Assembly (NCBI GenBank): GCA_009782015.1
Contig: WQUP01000114.1
Span: forward strand, 1-12,633
DNA: 12,633 nucleotides
Direction of reading: 5' to 3'
DNA from: Endomicrobiia bacterium
GTDB taxonomy: Bacteria; Elusimicrobiota; Endomicrobiia; Endomicrobiales; Endomicrobiaceae
Part shown: positions 1-7,292 of the stretch, one piece after another
How positions within the stretch are numbered: position 1 is the stretch's first letter
Layout of the letters: each line of letters begins with the position of its first letter
Position numbers and translations under genes: made by a program
Notes under the pieces: model-generated
The model's input: the letters and a program-made list of their open reading frames with translations, nothing else
Told to the model about the DNA's origin: nothing
Database searches by the model: none

Positions 1-100
1 CTGTGCTGTGCTGTGCTGTGCTGTGCTGTGCTGTGCTGTGCTGTGCTGTGCTGTGCTGTGCTGTGCTGTGCTGTGCTGTGCTGTGCTGTGCTGTGCTGTG
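1..100. repeat. (CTGTG)20 pentanucleotide microsatellite inside a coding region
   Basis: Twenty perfect, uninterrupted copies of CTGTG fill the first 100 bases and run off the left edge, so twenty is a minimum. On the minus strand the unit is CACAG and lies within the ORF6N reading frame. Because 5 is not a multiple of 3, the tract cycles through all frames, reads His-Ser-Thr-Ala-Gln in rotation, and contains no stop in any minus-strand frame. Gain or loss of one unit would therefore shift the downstream frame. This is the architecture of slipped-strand contingency loci such as the pentanucleotide tracts of neisserial opa genes. The window may begin here because an assembly broke in the repeat. 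Confidence 0.97.
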
Positions 101-371
101 AGGACATTTTTCTCATACCCATTTTTTCTTTATTGGAAATCACAATTTGTGACATCCAATTTTCAACTTCAGACTTAGTGAGCTGAAACATGAAATCTTG
201 CGGAAATCTGTCTATGTTTCTCTTTACGGCCTGATTTAATACTCTTGTTTCAACGCCGTATAACTCCGCTAAATCTCTGTCTATCATTACTTGTGATCCG
301 CGAAAGGTAAGTATTTTAGACTTTATATCGTTATAATGAGAAACTGCTAAAACAATTTCATTTTTTGACAT
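1..371 (-). CDS. ORF6N-domain protein, 3' end outside window, carrying a pentanucleotide repeat tract
   Basis: I translated this frame by hand: 123 codons from ATG at 371 with no stop down to the window edge. Residues about 24-85 match the ORF6N domain (KilA-N/Bro-N-like phage and accessory DNA-binding domain), including [35 protein letters not shown] and [11 protein letters not shown]. In family members a segment like PYAFTEQGVAML usually follows the Lys-Met-Gly-x-Arg-Lys stretch. Here the frame instead enters the (CACAG)n tract after MRKMSS and codes rotating HSTAQ pentads. A GAGG ribosome site at 381-378 sits six bases before the ATG. ORF6N proteins are usually DNA-binding accessory or regulatory proteins of phages, islands and restriction loci; a specific role cannot be assigned. 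The gene is AT-rich like its neighbour at 600-1685. It may be phase-variable, or already broken by the repeat. Confidence 0.85.
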   Translation of the reverse strand, partial: MSKNEIVLAVSHYNDIKSKILTFRGSQVMIDRDLAELYGVETRVLNQAVKRNIDRFPQDFMFQLTKSEVENWMSQIVISNKEKMGMRKMSSQHSTAQHSTAQHSTAQHSTAQHSTAQHSTAQH

Positions 372-459
372 TTGAAACCTCGTATTTTGAAAATAAACAC
401 GCTAACCCAATGAAAGTATATCAAATCAGATACCCCGTTGAAAAAGTCTTCTTTAGTAA

Positions 460-536
460 GTTCAGACACTAATCCACCGTAAGAACGGATTGCAAATATG
501 CGACCGACTCAAGTGTCCGGACACTGTCTGGACACT
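460..536. promoter_or_regulatory. Operator-like palindrome and tandem half-sites upstream of the ORF6N gene
   Basis: AGTGTCCGGACACT (512-525) is a perfect 14-bp palindrome. Its 11-bp half GTCCGGACACT (515-525) is followed with no gap by GTCTGGACACT (526-536), one mismatch. A weaker copy, GTTCAGACACT, lies at 460-470, 55 bp away. The cluster is in the 228-base gap between the nuclease gene and the ORF6N start at 371, about 90-165 bp upstream of that start. Symmetric repeated sites of this size are typical of repressor operators. Which protein binds, and where the promoter is, cannot be read from sequence. The rest of 372-599 shows nothing else I can support. Confidence 0.5.
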
Positions 537-599
537 TTGGTATTCGAGATAAAACTTTCTCATATTAAAGCCGTTTCTTTTACAAATTATTTTATCAAA

Positions 600-1685
600 T
601 TATTCCATTCTTTTTATTCTCGATTCTATCTCCGCAATGGACGGCAGTTCGGATTTTAAATTTTTAGGCAATAAGTTAGTTAGTTTGTATTCTGAAATGC
701 CTATCGGATGAGAAGAGCCTTCAAGCGCATATTGAGCCAAAACATTGTCTTTTGTTTTGCATATCAAAAGCCCCAATGTAGTGTTATCGTCTTTATTTTT
801 TAGTTGGTGATTAACCGCAGATACATAAGCTCCAAGTTGCCCCGTGAAAGACGCGTCAAATTCTCCGGCTTTTAACTCTACGACAATAAAACAGCGCAAT
901 TTTAAATGATAAAACAGCATATCTATAAAAAGCTCTTTCTTGCCTGCCATGACAGAGATTTGTCTTCCTACAAAAGCAAATCCCCTGCCTAGTTCCAATA
1001 AAAATTTTGTTATGTTCGCGGATAACTCGTTTTCAAGTTCTCTTTCCTTATAATTTTCGGAAAGCGTCAGAAAATCAAAATTATACGGATCTTTCAATGT
1101 CTCTTTTGCTAGGTCGCTTTGCGGCGCAGGAAGCAATTTATCAAAATTTGTTACGGATTTGCCCTTTTGTTTATACAAACCCGCTTCCAGAAAATTCAGC
1201 AATACTGCGCGGCTCCAGCCGTTTTCTATGGTTTTGGAAATATAAAAAAGAGCTTCTTCAACGGAACTGCATTTGTTGATAATTTCTCTATGATGTCCCC
1301 AAGGAATTTGAAAAATAACGGAATTCTCTAATTCGTCCACAAGTTGTGGACGAATTTCAGCGTCTTTGCCGTAGAATTGATAGAAATATTTGCAATATTT
1401 CAAATTCGTCGACGAAAATCCCTGCATATCCGGGAATTCGGATTTTAGTTCTTTGCTTACTTTTTCATAAAATCCGCTGCCCCAAACGGAATCCATTTTT
1501 TTAGTTGCAATGTCATTGCCCAAATCCCAATACAGCTTTAGCAGCTCGGAATTAACTTTAACGGCCGCTTTAATTTGGCTTTGCCGAATCCGCTGCTTTA
1601 ATGCGCGCAGCCACTTGTTAAAATCTAAAGAATGCCTGACTGTTAATTTATTATTTGCAATCTTTGACGGTTTTATTTTGTTCAT
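600..1685 (-). CDS. YhcG/DUF1016 family PD-(D/E)XK nuclease-domain protein
   Basis: The 361-residue protein has the two-part YhcG layout: a DUF1016 N-terminal region (about residues 24-165, with LYWDLGNDI, WGSGFYEKVSKELKSEFP and IPWGHH) and a C-terminal PD-(D/E)XK fold (about 190-340). The nuclease core is visible as ELFIDMLFYH with Asp255, then VVELKAGEF with Glu270 and Lys272, then a conserved GQ at 282-283 and the late PIGISEYKL. Length is normal and all core residues are intact. Family members often sit in restriction-modification and other defence loci; no restriction partner is visible here. The start at 1685 has AAAGGG about six bases upstream. It is separated from hisS by 49 bases and is visibly more AT-rich than the housekeeping genes, consistent with acquisition. 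DNA cleavage is inferred from the fold; its target and role are unknown. Confidence 0.9.
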   Translation of the reverse strand: MNKIKPSKIANNKLTVRHSLDFNKWLRALKQRIRQSQIKAAVKVNSELLKLYWDLGNDIATKKMDSVWGSGFYEKVSKELKSEFPDMQGFSSTNLKYCKYFYQFYGKDAEIRPQLVDELENSVIFQIPWGHHREIINKCSSVEEALFYISKTIENGWSRAVLLNFLEAGLYKQKGKSVTNFDKLLPAPQSDLAKETLKDPYNFDFLTLSENYKERELENELSANITKFLLELGRGFAFVGRQISVMAGKKELFIDMLFYHLKLRCFIVVELKAGEFDASFTGQLGAYVSAVNHQLKNKDDNTTLGLLICKTKDNVLAQYALEGSSHPIGISEYKLTNLLPKNLKSELPSIAEIESRIKRME

Positions 1686-1734
1686 ACACGCCCTTTAAGA
1701 AATTTTTGTGGTCTAGGTGACGAATTGACCACTT

Positions 1735-3003
1735 TTATTCCATCTCTTTTATCGCGGTTTCTTCGCCTTTAAAAATTCCCCAGTGGGTGAAACCTATTTT
1801 TTTAAGTTTATCAAGCTGGTTGGACAAGTTTTTCTGGCGCATAAAGACCGAAACGGTATTGTAATTTTCTCTCAGTTTTTCGGAGTATGTTACCGCGTCG
1901 CAATAGCCGTTTGAATCGCCGCTGTTTTTTTCATCCGAGTACAGAAGCGCGGCTTTTTTGCGGCCGGACTGAGCCGGCGCATCGGAGCCTGAGAAAAAAT
2001 AATCTATTATTCTCTCAAACCCTAGCGAAAATCCGCAGGCTGAAACTTGCTGCCCTGAAAAACTTCCTATCATATTATCGTAACGGCCGCCGCCGCCGAA
2101 AGAGAGGCCGCCGTTTATTTCGTTGACTTCGTATATTGCGCCGGTATAATAATCCATTCCGCGCACAAGCATGGGGTCAAACCTGATATTTATATCTGGA
2201 AGAAGAGTTTTTACGGAAGAAATTATTACTGACAGTTCCTTGCCGGCGGCATCAAACGACTGCAAATCCGGAATTTCTCCGTTTTTTATCCGTTCGAATC
2301 TGTTTTTTACGTTAGCCAGCACGTTTTCAGGAAATTCTTTTTTTCTGAGCTCTTCTATAATATCTTCCAACGATTTTTTATCAAGCTTATCCAAAGCTAT
2401 CAGAAAATCGCGGTATTGAGCATCATCTGTTATGCCGCATTCGGCGCTGATTTTTTTGAGTATGTGTCTGTCGTTTATCCTGATTTCAAAATTTTTTATT
2501 TTCAATTCCTGAAGCGTTTTGCAGGTAACATATATAAGTTCAATCTCGCAGTTTTGGGTATCGTCGCCGATTATGTCTATATCGCATTGGGTAAACTGTC
2601 TGTAGCGCGATTTTTGCGGCCTCTCGGCTCTCCAGACGTTTCCTATCTGAAACACTTTAAAAGGTTTTGGCAGATTGTCTTTGTAATGCGCGTAGTAGCG
2701 CGCCAGAGGAACGGTAAGATCATAGCGCAGGCCGAAATCGGCGATATCGTTTTCCGCGGCTCCGTCTTTAAGCGCCGCTTTTAGCTCGTCGCCGCGTTTT
2801 AGAATTTTAAATATAAGTTTTTCGTTTTCCCCGCCCTTTTTGCCGGTAAGGTTTTCAAGTTTCTCAAGGCATGGGGTTTCGATGGAATTGAATCCGTATT
2901 TTTTGTAGTTTGAGGTTATTATATTGACGACTTCGTTTCTGGTTTCCGACGCGACAGGCTCAATATCTCTTGTTCCCGTTGCCGGTAAAAAACTGCTTTC
3001 CAT
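1735..3003 (-). CDS. hisS: Histidine--tRNA ligase
   Basis: Cytoplasmic class II aminoacyl-tRNA synthetase that charges tRNA-His with histidine using ATP. The start at 3003 (MESSFLPATGTRDIEP) is preferred over an in-frame ATG 66 bases upstream because AGAGG lies about seven bases before it and the extra 22 residues come from repeat sequence. Motif 2 is RAERPQKSRYRQFTQCDIDI (about 125-144), the histidine-specific loop is LVRGMDYYTG (279-288), a GGGGRYD loop follows near 303, and motif 3 is GFSLGFER (324-331). The 422-residue length is near normal. The early segment (GGENEKLIFKILKRGDELK, then LRYDLTVPLARY) resembles the archaeal/eukaryotic-like branch of HisRS. The C-terminal anticodon-binding domain stops at FKGEETAIKEME, perhaps 15-20 residues earlier than in most relatives. 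The gene follows the phosphohexomutase gene on the same strand after a repeat-filled gap. Confidence 0.97.
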   Translation of the reverse strand: MESSFLPATGTRDIEPVASETRNEVVNIITSNYKKYGFNSIETPCLEKLENLTGKKGGENEKLIFKILKRGDELKAALKDGAAENDIADFGLRYDLTVPLARYYAHYKDNLPKPFKVFQIGNVWRAERPQKSRYRQFTQCDIDIIGDDTQNCEIELIYVTCKTLQELKIKNFEIRINDRHILKKISAECGITDDAQYRDFLIALDKLDKKSLEDIIEELRKKEFPENVLANVKNRFERIKNGEIPDLQSFDAAGKELSVIISSVKTLLPDINIRFDPMLVRGMDYYTGAIYEVNEINGGLSFGGGGRYDNMIGSFSGQQVSACGFSLGFERIIDYFFSGSDAPAQSGRKKAALLYSDEKNSGDSNGYCDAVTYSEKLRENYNTVSVFMRQKNLSNQLDKLKKIGFTHWGIFKGEETAIKEME

Positions 3004-3025
3004 TTGTAGCCTCTTTTTTATAACA

Positions 3026-3067
3026 GCGATGCGAGGATGCGGGGATGCGATGATGCAGGGTAACGGC
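3026..3067. repeat. Degenerate octamer repeat with border tag, upstream of hisS
   Basis: Four 8-bp units, GCGATGCG, AGGATGCG, GGGATGCG and ATGATGCA (3026-3057), are followed by GGGT and the tag AACGGC (3062-3067), the reverse complement of GCCGTT. This is an octamer counterpart of the heptamer elements elsewhere in the window, but no complementary second arm is present. It lies in the hisS leader, ending about 22 bases before the start codon. Confidence 0.7.
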
Positions 3068-3089
3068 AAAACAACTGCAACAACACGCT

Positions 3090-3122
3090 CTCTCCCTGAC
3101 CTCTCCCTGACAAGTGAGAGGT
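3090..3122. repeat. Tandem CTCTCCCTGAC duplication with small hairpin
   Basis: CTCTCCCTGAC occurs twice head to tail (3090-3100 and 3101-3111). ACCTCTC at 3099-3105 can pair with GAGAGGT at 3116-3122 to form a 7-bp stem. It lies between the phosphohexomutase stop (3166) and hisS, beside the octamer repeat. It resembles the scattered CTCTCCC/GGGAGAGG palindromes of many bacterial genomes. A termination role is not evident because no T-run follows on the minus strand. Confidence 0.6.
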
Positions 3123-3165
3123 GAACTGCTTAAATTTCATCGGAATTTAAAGCTTTGGATTTCCG

Positions 3166-4587
3166 TTATTTTCCGTACACAAAAGCTTTTCCGGCTTTTA
3201 GCAGTTTGTTGAGTTTGGCCTGAGTGTCCGACTCTGCGTAAAGCCTTACCACCGGCTCGGTTCCGGATAATCTGAAGCCTATCCACGTGCCTTCGTCAAG
3301 AATGAATTTATCTCCGTCGATAGTTATCTTCTTTTGAACTTTCATTCCGGCAAACTCTTGCGGAGATTTTGTTTCAAGCGTTTCTCTAAAGGCGGACATG
3401 GTGTCAGCCGGAAGATGAAAGTTAAGCCTTGACGTAATTATTTCTCCCGTCATATTTTTTATTTCTTTCAGAAGCGCCGTAACAGATTTTTTGCTCATGG
3501 CCACCGCTTCCGCCATGAGAAGACACGCAAGTATGCCGTCTTTTTCCGGAATATGCCCTCTTATTGTAAGGCCGCCGGACTCTTCTCCGCCTACGATAAA
3601 ATCTTTCGGATGTTTTACCATTATGTCGCCTATGTATTTAAACCCGACGGGAGTTTCCATAACTTCAACGCCGATTTTTGCGGCAAGCCTGTCAAGCATG
3701 TGGCTGGTCATTACGCTTCTTGCGGCAATGCCGGTCCAGCCTCTTGTTTTGTTCAAGTGGTATAAAACCACGGGAATAACCTGATTGGGCGTAATGAACT
3801 CGCCGTTTGAATCTATGATGCCGAACCTGTCTGCATCGCCGTCGGTTGCAAGGCCGAGTTTGCAGGACTCCTTTTTTACCGTCTGGAAAAGCTCTTTTAT
3901 GTTATTTTCGTTCGGTTCGGGCGCTCCGTTTGGAGCAAACATTGTATCCCTGTTTTTATTTATTGTCTTTTGTTTTATTCCGGCTTCGTCAAGCAGCGCG
4001 TCAAGATAATCGTTCCCGGTGCCGTGCAAAATGTCCACCGCGACTTTGATTCCGGCTTTTTTGAGAGCCTTAAAATTTATCAGTTCCCTCATTTTCTTCA
4101 TGTAAGCCGGCCGCGGATTGTACATCTCGACGGCTTTATTTTTTAAAGCCTGTTCAAGCGGCATAGTCTTTACGTCTTTATGCTGAATCTGTGCGCAGTA
4201 CATCTCGATTTTCCGGGTAGTTTCCGGAAGAGCCGGGCCGCCCCATGACGGAGAGTATTTTATTCCGTTGTAAAGATAAGGATTGTGGCTTGCCGTAAAG
4301 TTTATTCCGCCGGCAAGTTTTGAATTTATTATGTCAAACGCTATCACGGGCGTCGGAGTATCCCTTTTGCAAAGCAAAGCTTTTATGCCGTTGCCGGCCA
4401 GCACTTCTGCCGACGCTTTTGCAAAATCTTCCGACATAAATCTCGTGTCATAACCGATAACGACGGACGCCTTTTTATGTTCTTCGTTTAAAAGTTTCGC
4501 TATAGCCTGCGTTACGATTCTAACGTTGCCGTAAGTAAAATCCTCGGCAATAATGCCTCTCCAGCCGGATGTGCCGAATTTGATCAT
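3166..4587 (-). CDS. Phosphoglucomutase/phosphomannomutase family protein (alpha-D-phosphohexomutase)
   Basis: Interconverts hexose 1-phosphate and 6-phosphate through a phosphoserine enzyme, feeding sugar-nucleotide synthesis. All four active-site loops are intact in 473 residues: TASHNP at 98-103 (phosphoserine Ser100), the metal loop DGDADRFG at 249-256, the sugar-specificity loop GGEESGG at 333-339 and the phosphate loop RLSGTEPVVRLY at 439-450. The N-terminal IKFGTSGWRGII is also typical. The sugar loop alone does not settle glucose versus mannose. GGGAG eight bases upstream supports the start at 4587. The gene lies 135 bases downstream of the nucleotidyltransferase/pseudo-mutase fusion on the same strand, separated by a large inverted repeat, so the two probably serve one pathway; this canonical mutase could supply the activity the fusion seems to lack. 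Confidence 0.93.
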   Translation of the reverse strand: MIKFGTSGWRGIIAEDFTYGNVRIVTQAIAKLLNEEHKKASVVIGYDTRFMSEDFAKASAEVLAGNGIKALLCKRDTPTPVIAFDIINSKLAGGINFTASHNPYLYNGIKYSPSWGGPALPETTRKIEMYCAQIQHKDVKTMPLEQALKNKAVEMYNPRPAYMKKMRELINFKALKKAGIKVAVDILHGTGNDYLDALLDEAGIKQKTINKNRDTMFAPNGAPEPNENNIKELFQTVKKESCKLGLATDGDADRFGIIDSNGEFITPNQVIPVVLYHLNKTRGWTGIAARSVMTSHMLDRLAAKIGVEVMETPVGFKYIGDIMVKHPKDFIVGGEESGGLTIRGHIPEKDGILACLLMAEAVAMSKKSVTALLKEIKNMTGEIITSRLNFHLPADTMSAFRETLETKSPQEFAGMKVQKKITIDGDKFILDEGTWIGFRLSGTEPVVRLYAESDTQAKLNKLLKAGKAFVYGK

Positions 4588-4609
4588 GATATCAACTCCC
4601 GAAAATACG

Positions 4610-4725
4610 AGTTAATAGTTAACAGTGAATAGTTAATAGTTTTGGAGCGGCTTCGCCGCGACATTTAGTTTAGTGTCGTTTGCCGTTAACTATTAACTAT
4701 TCACTGTTAACTATTAACTGCCGTT
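4610..4725. repeat. Heptamer hairpin element A (perfect 32-bp inverted repeat)
   Basis: The left arm 4610-4641 and right arm 4688-4719 are exact reverse complements. Each arm is a run of degenerate heptamers: GTTAATA, GTTAACA, GTGAATA, GTTAATA. The right arm is bordered on both sides by GCCGTT (4682-4687 and 4720-4725). The 46-base loop holds a smaller palindrome, GCGGC-TTC-GCCGC (4647-4659). In RNA this would form a very stable hairpin between the fusion gene and the phosphohexomutase gene. The outer tag contains part of the stop codon of the gene at 4724. Confidence 0.95.
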
Positions 4726-7228
4726 ATTCCTGCCACTCTTTCAACTTCTCCGTATAAATCTCGATAAAGCCGTGCGCGGTTGACCTGTCTTTTGCTTCTG
4801 CCCAGATGTGAAAAAACGCTTCGTCAGGATCAGGCACTAAAAGAACCCAGCCGTTGTTTAGAAATATTTTAACGCCGTCGATAAGTTCGGATTTCTTGTT
4901 CTTTGCGTCTTCGATGGCTTTGCGCATTACCTGGCCTTTTTTATCCCAGGAGCACGGGACAGTTTTATGCAGAACGTCAAACGACGGAATTTCGCGGCTT
5001 ATCCTGCTTAAAGTTACGTCGTCTTCTGACATCATCTCTATGACTTTTCCTATGGCGTACATCGCGTCAAAAGCGGACTGGAATTCCGGGAATATAAAAC
5101 CGCCGTAACCGTCTCCGACAAATGTGACGTTTTTGCCGTTTGCCGCTTCCATTATATTTCTCGGGCTTGTCGCGGTTCTCACTACCTTTGCGCCGAACTT
5201 TTCGGCAAGCTCTTCTATTACCGACGAGGTGTTTACGGGAACGGCTATCACGGTTTCCTTGTCTTTGTGCGTCTTCATGACAAGATACGCCACCAAAAGC
5301 ATCGCGATATCGTCCTGCACTATCTTTCCCTTTTCGTCAACCATAAATAATTTTTCGGCGCCGGTATCTATAAGAAAACCTGCGTCGGCCTTAAGCGTCG
5401 TAACTATGTCGGAAAGCTGCCCGAGCGAGTTGTTGAACTCTTCAGTGGACTTGGTTATTTTGGAAGAGTTGACAAAAGCGTTAAGCGCCACGATATCCAT
5501 ATCGAGTTCGCCCAGTATCGCCGGAAATATCATTGACGCAGAAGAGTAGGCGTAGTCGATTACAATTTTGCGTTTTGATTTTTTGATCACGTCTTTTTTA
5601 ATAGTGTTTAGATAGCCTGTTTTATAGTATTCGACGGCGCGCGGCGGAACGGTGATTTCGCCGACATTGTCCATATTCGCGCGTTTAAAATCTTCCCTGA
5701 AGAAAAGCTGCTCTATGGCTTTTTCCTGATTTATAGAAATATCGCCGCCTTTTGAATCGAAGAATTTTATATCCACAAGGCGCGGATCGTACGGCGACTG
5801 CCTGACGTGTATTCCGCCGGACTCGCCTTCGTTTCCTATCTCATATCTCACGACAGGTATCGGCGAGCTCTGCAGATCGCCGACTTTTACGCCGGCGGAC
5901 AAAAGCCCGGAGATCATTCCTCTTTTTATCATCCTTGTGGCGCGATGGCCGTCTCTTGAAGTTATTATGTAAGCGCCGCTGCCGACGAAAGCCCCGTATG
6001 CCGAGCCTATTTTTGCGGCAAATTCCGGCGTGATTTCAACGTTGCCAAGCCCCGTAATCCCGTAAGCGTTAAATAATGCCTTGTTCCACTTTTCGCCCCA
6101 TACAAGACTGCTTGAAAGAATGGCTCCGGCTTCAACTATTTTATGCGGCCATATTCTTAAGTTTGTGCGTATTATGGCGTCGGCGCCTATTTTGCATTCG
6201 TCGGCTATTATCGTTCCGACCTGCACCACGGCTCTTGTGCCGATCTTGGTTGACGAGCCTATGACGTCTTCCTTAAGCCTTGCTTCAGGCCCCATTAAAA
6301 CGCCGTCCCACAAAATGCTTCCGAGCACTTCCGCGCCGGAGCCGATTTTTACGTTTGACCCTATGACCGAACGCGAAATTCTTGCCCCGTCGCCTATCGT
6401 AACATTGTCGCCGAGTATTACCTGGCCGTCAACTTCAACGTTTTTTCCTATGGACGAACTTTTCCCGGCGATTATTTCTTTTGCGCCGACTTTTATCTTT
6501 TTGCCGTCAAGCTCTATCTTTACTTTGCCGTCAAGTATGTCGTAATGGGCAAGCCTGTACTCGTCGTGATTGCCTATGTCTTTCCAGTATCCTTCGGCAA
6601 TATAGCCGTAAAGCGCTTTTTTCTCTTTTAGAAGGAGCGGATACAGATCTTTGGAAAAGTCAAACGATTTGTCGTCTGGAATATAGTTGAAAACCTCGGG
6701 CTCAAGAATATAGATGCCGGTGTTTATGGTATCGGAGAAAACCTCTCCCCATGAGGGCTTTTCAAGAAATCTTTCAACCTTGCCGTCATTGTCCGTGATA
6801 ACCACGCCGAACTGCAGCGGATTGTTTACTCTGGTAAGAACCATCGTTGCTACTGCTTTCTTCTGCTTGTGGTACTCCACGGCTTTGGAAAGGTCAAAAT
6901 CGGTAAGCACGTCGCCGGAAATCACTATGAACGTATCGTTTATATTTTTGTTGGCGAATTTGACGCTGCCGGCCGTGCCGAGATCTGACTCGGGACGCAG
7001 ATATTTTATGTTCACTCCGAACTTTTTACCGTCGCCGAAATAGTTTGTTATTATCTCCGGCTGGTAGTAGAGCATCATCGTCATGTCGTTAAAATTGTAT
7101 TGTTTGAGAAGATTTATTATATGGCAAAGCATGGGCTTGTTTGCCATAGGCGCCATCGGTTTTGGGATACTGCAAGTGATTGGTCTTAATCTTGTGCCGA
7201 AACCGCCTGCCATAATAACAGCCTGCAT
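4724..7228 (-). CDS. Sugar-1-phosphate nucleotidyltransferase (mannose-1-phosphate guanylyltransferase type) fused to a degenerate phosphohexomutase domain
   Basis: An 834-residue fusion. Residues 1-235 are a nucleotidyltransferase: AGGFGTRLRPIT (7-18), PKPM with Lys23, SGD at 104-106, NTG at 169-171 and WKDIGNHDEY (215-224). About 250-385 are left-handed beta-helix hexapeptide repeats. From about 385 a phosphohexomutase-like region follows, but its catalytic loops are altered: the phosphoserine loop position reads GGIHVRQSPYDP (471-482) instead of TASHNP, the metal loop reads IDTGAEKLFMVDEKG (620-634) instead of DGDADR, and the sugar and phosphate loops read VGDGYGGFIFPEF (704-716) and PDPDEA (799-804). 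This architecture is known in cyanobacteria and other phyla and is usually annotated mannose-1-phosphate guanylyltransferase/phosphomannomutase. GDP-mannose synthesis is likely for the first domain; mutase activity of the last is doubtful. GGAGAGGTG just before the ATG and a promoter at 7280-7308 support the start. Confidence 0.92.
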   Translation of the reverse strand: MQAVIMAGGFGTRLRPITCSIPKPMAPMANKPMLCHIINLLKQYNFNDMTMMLYYQPEIITNYFGDGKKFGVNIKYLRPESDLGTAGSVKFANKNINDTFIVISGDVLTDFDLSKAVEYHKQKKAVATMVLTRVNNPLQFGVVITDNDGKVERFLEKPSWGEVFSDTINTGIYILEPEVFNYIPDDKSFDFSKDLYPLLLKEKKALYGYIAEGYWKDIGNHDEYRLAHYDILDGKVKIELDGKKIKVGAKEIIAGKSSSIGKNVEVDGQVILGDNVTIGDGARISRSVIGSNVKIGSGAEVLGSILWDGVLMGPEARLKEDVIGSSTKIGTRAVVQVGTIIADECKIGADAIIRTNLRIWPHKIVEAGAILSSSLVWGEKWNKALFNAYGITGLGNVEITPEFAAKIGSAYGAFVGSGAYIITSRDGHRATRMIKRGMISGLLSAGVKVGDLQSSPIPVVRYEIGNEGESGGIHVRQSPYDPRLVDIKFFDSKGGDISINQEKAIEQLFFREDFKRANMDNVGEITVPPRAVEYYKTGYLNTIKKDVIKKSKRKIVIDYAYSSASMIFPAILGELDMDIVALNAFVNSSKITKSTEEFNNSLGQLSDIVTTLKADAGFLIDTGAEKLFMVDEKGKIVQDDIAMLLVAYLVMKTHKDKETVIAVPVNTSSVIEELAEKFGAKVVRTATSPRNIMEAANGKNVTFVGDGYGGFIFPEFQSAFDAMYAIGKVIEMMSEDDVTLSRISREIPSFDVLHKTVPCSWDKKGQVMRKAIEDAKNKKSELIDGVKIFLNNGWVLLVPDPDEAFFHIWAEAKDRSTAHGFIEIYTEKLKEWQE

Positions 7229-7265
7229 AGTGCACCTCTCCGTTAAAAGTTATTTAAAAACAGAT

Positions 7266-7292
7266 TTTTTGATAAGGCGATTTTATCAAAAA
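7266..7292. promoter_or_regulatory. 10-bp inverted repeat overlapping the fusion-gene promoter
   Basis: TTTTTGATAA (7266-7275) and TTATCAAAAA (7283-7292) are perfect reverse complements around a 7-base centre. The repeat covers the predicted -10 box of the minus-strand promoter at 7280-7308, the classical position for a repressor operator. It is not followed by a clean T-run on either strand, so a terminator is less likely. The binding protein is unknown. Confidence 0.5.

Noticed and set aside
1..100. CRISPR array
   Set aside because: The repeats are 5 bp, contiguous and lack spacers; it is a microsatellite.
548..596. GATAAAA/TTTTATC inverted repeat after the nuclease gene
   Set aside because: Only 7 A/T-rich bases with a 35-base loop; expected by chance in AT-rich DNA.
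1708..1732. Terminator after hisS (GTGGTC/GACCAC, 6-bp stem)
   Set aside because: The loop is 13 bases and the T-run lies on the plus-strand side, where no gene needs it; on the minus strand A's follow the stem.
3004..3069. N-terminal extension of hisS starting at 3069
   Set aside because: The 22 extra residues are read from the octamer repeat; the ATG at 3003 has a ribosome site and matches the family start.
5124..5549. Plus-strand open frame inside the fusion gene (also 6081-6545, 2416-2784 and similar)
   Set aside because: Shadows of strongly supported genes on the other strand; low-complexity translations with no recognisable motifs.
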